In this document: positions 63,227 through 64,000 of the stretch, piece by piece | Position numbering within the stretch: the stretch's first letter is position 1 | Layout: the number at the start of each line of letters is the position of its first letter | NCBI RefSeq assembly: GCF_016804325.1 | Contig: NZ_CP043627.1 | Coordinates: 2,121,001-2,185,000, forward strand | DNA from: Methylobacterium aquaticum | GTDB lineage: Bacteria; Pseudomonadota; Alphaproteobacteria; Rhizobiales; Beijerinckiaceae | DNA length: 64,000 bases | Direction of reading: 5' to 3' | Translations under genes and position numbers: made by a program | The notes under the pieces: generated by a model | Seen by the model: the letters and a program-made list of their open reading frames with translations, nothing else | The model's database searches: none | Told to the model about the DNA's origin: nothing

Positions 63227-63781
63227 TCACCCCGCCACCCGCACCCGCGCCGGGTTCCCCACCGCGACACCCCCCGCCGGCACGTCGCGGGTCACGACGC
63301 TGCCCGCCCCGATGATCGCGTCGTCGCCGATCGTCACGCCCGGCAGGATCATCGCCCCGCCGCCGATCCAGACATTGGCCCCGATCGCGATCGGCCGGCC
63401 GAATTCCAGCATCTGTCTCCGCTGAACCGGATCGCGCGGGTGGTCGGCGGTGAGGATCTGCACGCCCGGCCCGATCTGCGTCATGTCGCCGATGGTCACC
63501 TGGACCACGTCGAGGATGCAGCAGTTGAAGTTGAGGAACACGCCGCGGCCGAGGCTGATGTTGTAGCCGTAATCGCACCAGAACGGCGGCCGGATGTTGC
63601 AGCCCTCGCCGACCCGGGCGAAGGCCTCCGCCATCAGCGCCTGCCGCTCCGGCTGGCTCAGGCTGTTGCCGGCGTTGTAGCGGTCCATCCATTCCGAGAT
63701 GCGCCGGTTGTCGGCGATCAGCTCCGGATCGTCGGCGACGTAGAGCTCGCCGGCGAGCATCTTTTGCTTCTGGCCCGTCAT
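63227..63781 (-). CDS. Sugar O-acetyltransferase (maltose/galactoside acetyltransferase, NodL-like)
   Basis: A 184-residue left-handed beta-helix acetyltransferase. The N-terminal Mac domain is KQKMLAGELYVADDPELIAD. Hexapeptide repeats follow from residue 60 on (GEGCNIRPPFWCDYGYNISL, then GDMTQIGPGVQILTADHPRD with the catalytic His, IGANVWIGGGAMILPGVTIG, DDAIIGAGSVVTRDVP). It uses acetyl-CoA to acetylate sugars. ATG 63781. It is divergent from a TetR gene with a palindrome between them that may regulate both. Confidence 0.93.
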   Translation of the reverse strand: MTGQKQKMLAGELYVADDPELIADNRRISEWMDRYNAGNSLSQPERQALMAEAFARVGEGCNIRPPFWCDYGYNISLGRGVFLNFNCCILDVVQVTIGDMTQIGPGVQILTADHPRDPVQRRQMLEFGRPIAIGANVWIGGGAMILPGVTIGDDAIIGAGSVVTRDVPAGGVAVGNPARVRVAG

Positions 63782-63817
63782 GGATCCCCGCTGTCGGTTG
63801 GCGTCTCGCTGCGATGC

Positions 63818-63832
63818 GTACATATGTACATA
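63818..63832. promoter_or_regulatory. Candidate operator between the acetyltransferase and TetR genes
   Basis: A perfect 12-base palindrome GTACATATGTAC (63818-63829) overlaps a second one, TATGTACATA (63823-63832), in the 96-base divergent spacer. This suits binding of the TetR-type repressor encoded to the right. Confidence 0.6.
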
Positions 63833-63877
63833 TCCCGGCCGAAAGCCAACCCGCCCCGAAACGCAGAACCGCCCGCC

Positions 63878-64000
63878 GTGACCCGCCGCCACGATCCCGA
63901 CCGCCGCGCCCGCATCCTCCGGGCGGCCCTCGACACGATCGCCGAGCACGGCGTCACCGGCACGACCCACCGGCGGATCGCGGCCGCCGCCGACGTGCCG
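63878..64000 (+). CDS. TetR-family transcriptional regulator, N-terminal part (partial)
   Basis: The first 41 residues of a TetR-type repressor, from GTG 63878, cut by the window end. The visible sequence (DRRARILRAALDTIAEHGVT, then GTTHRRIAAAADVP) is the first two helices and the start of the recognition helix of the TetR DNA-binding domain. It is divergent from the sugar acetyltransferase gene, which it may control through the palindrome at 63818. Confidence 0.87.
   Translation, partial: MTRRHDPDRRARILRAALDTIAEHGVTGTTHRRIAAAADVP

Overview
The window is a GC-rich, gene-dense stretch from an alphaproteobacterium, most likely Methylobacterium or a close relative. The evidence is a three-subunit periplasmic formate dehydrogenase (FDH3 type) with its alphaproteobacterial accessory genes (DUF3305, DUF3306, DUF6352, DUF6505), the mrcA-prfB neighbourhood, HWE-family histidine kinase architecture and several families of palindromic intergenic repeats. 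This assignment rests on family recognition, not on a database search. No rRNA, tRNA, CRISPR array, phage or complete insertion sequence was seen.

Layout. 1-2.5 kb: the 3' end of a class A penicillin-binding protein, a HigBA-type toxin-antitoxin pair, and prfB with its programmed +1 frameshift. 2.8-8.1 kb: a secreted pseudo-caspase, a CNT nucleoside transporter and a serine hydrolase. 8.1-20.5 kb: the formate dehydrogenase locus. The catalytic operon on the minus strand holds a TorD-like chaperone, a small Tat protein, the alpha, beta and gamma subunits and two small envelope proteins. Upstream lies an accessory block of DUF6352-DUF3305-DUF3306 and a biotin-ligase-like gene with DUF6505, divergent from a poly-ferredoxin. 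20.7-25.8 kb: a HEPN-like two-gene pair, a WD40-cytochrome c, a COG0523 metallochaperone behind a Zur-like box, a membrane protein and a GNAT enzyme. 26-30.9 kb: a molybdenum-cofactor operon with three MoeA-like genes (one fused to a substrate-binding domain) and mobB. This fits the need of formate dehydrogenase for molybdopterin.

31-41.5 kb: an HWE kinase, an orphan solute-binding protein, a glutathione transferase, a TRAP transporter lacking its binding protein, an FMN reductase, a KpsF-type sugar-phosphate isomerase, an HTH-shikimate-kinase regulator and a 3-oxoadipyl-CoA thiolase. 42-51 kb: an RND efflux pair, a secreted pentapeptide-repeat protein, a molybdate-binding protein without its permease, a 4-hydroxyproline epimerase and a beta-carbonic anhydrase. 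51-64 kb: a diguanylate cyclase, the wreck of a mannose-1-phosphate guanylyltransferase, an MFS pump, a DoxX protein, PAS and LuxR signalling proteins, an iron-type solute-binding protein, an AlgJ/AlgX-like protein, a PIN-domain pair, a MATE pump, a MaoC dehydratase and a sugar O-acetyltransferase divergent from a truncated TetR gene.

Two things colour the reading. First, four otherwise well-conserved genes (formate dehydrogenase alpha, two MoeA-like genes, 4-hydroxyproline epimerase) each carry one missing G/C base. This looks like sequencing error but falls three times out of four on molybdenum genes. Second, intergenic spaces carry at least four families of dispersed palindromes, one of which has entered a coding sequence. 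The most promising unexplained system is the conserved formate dehydrogenase accessory block at 14.4-20.5 kb.
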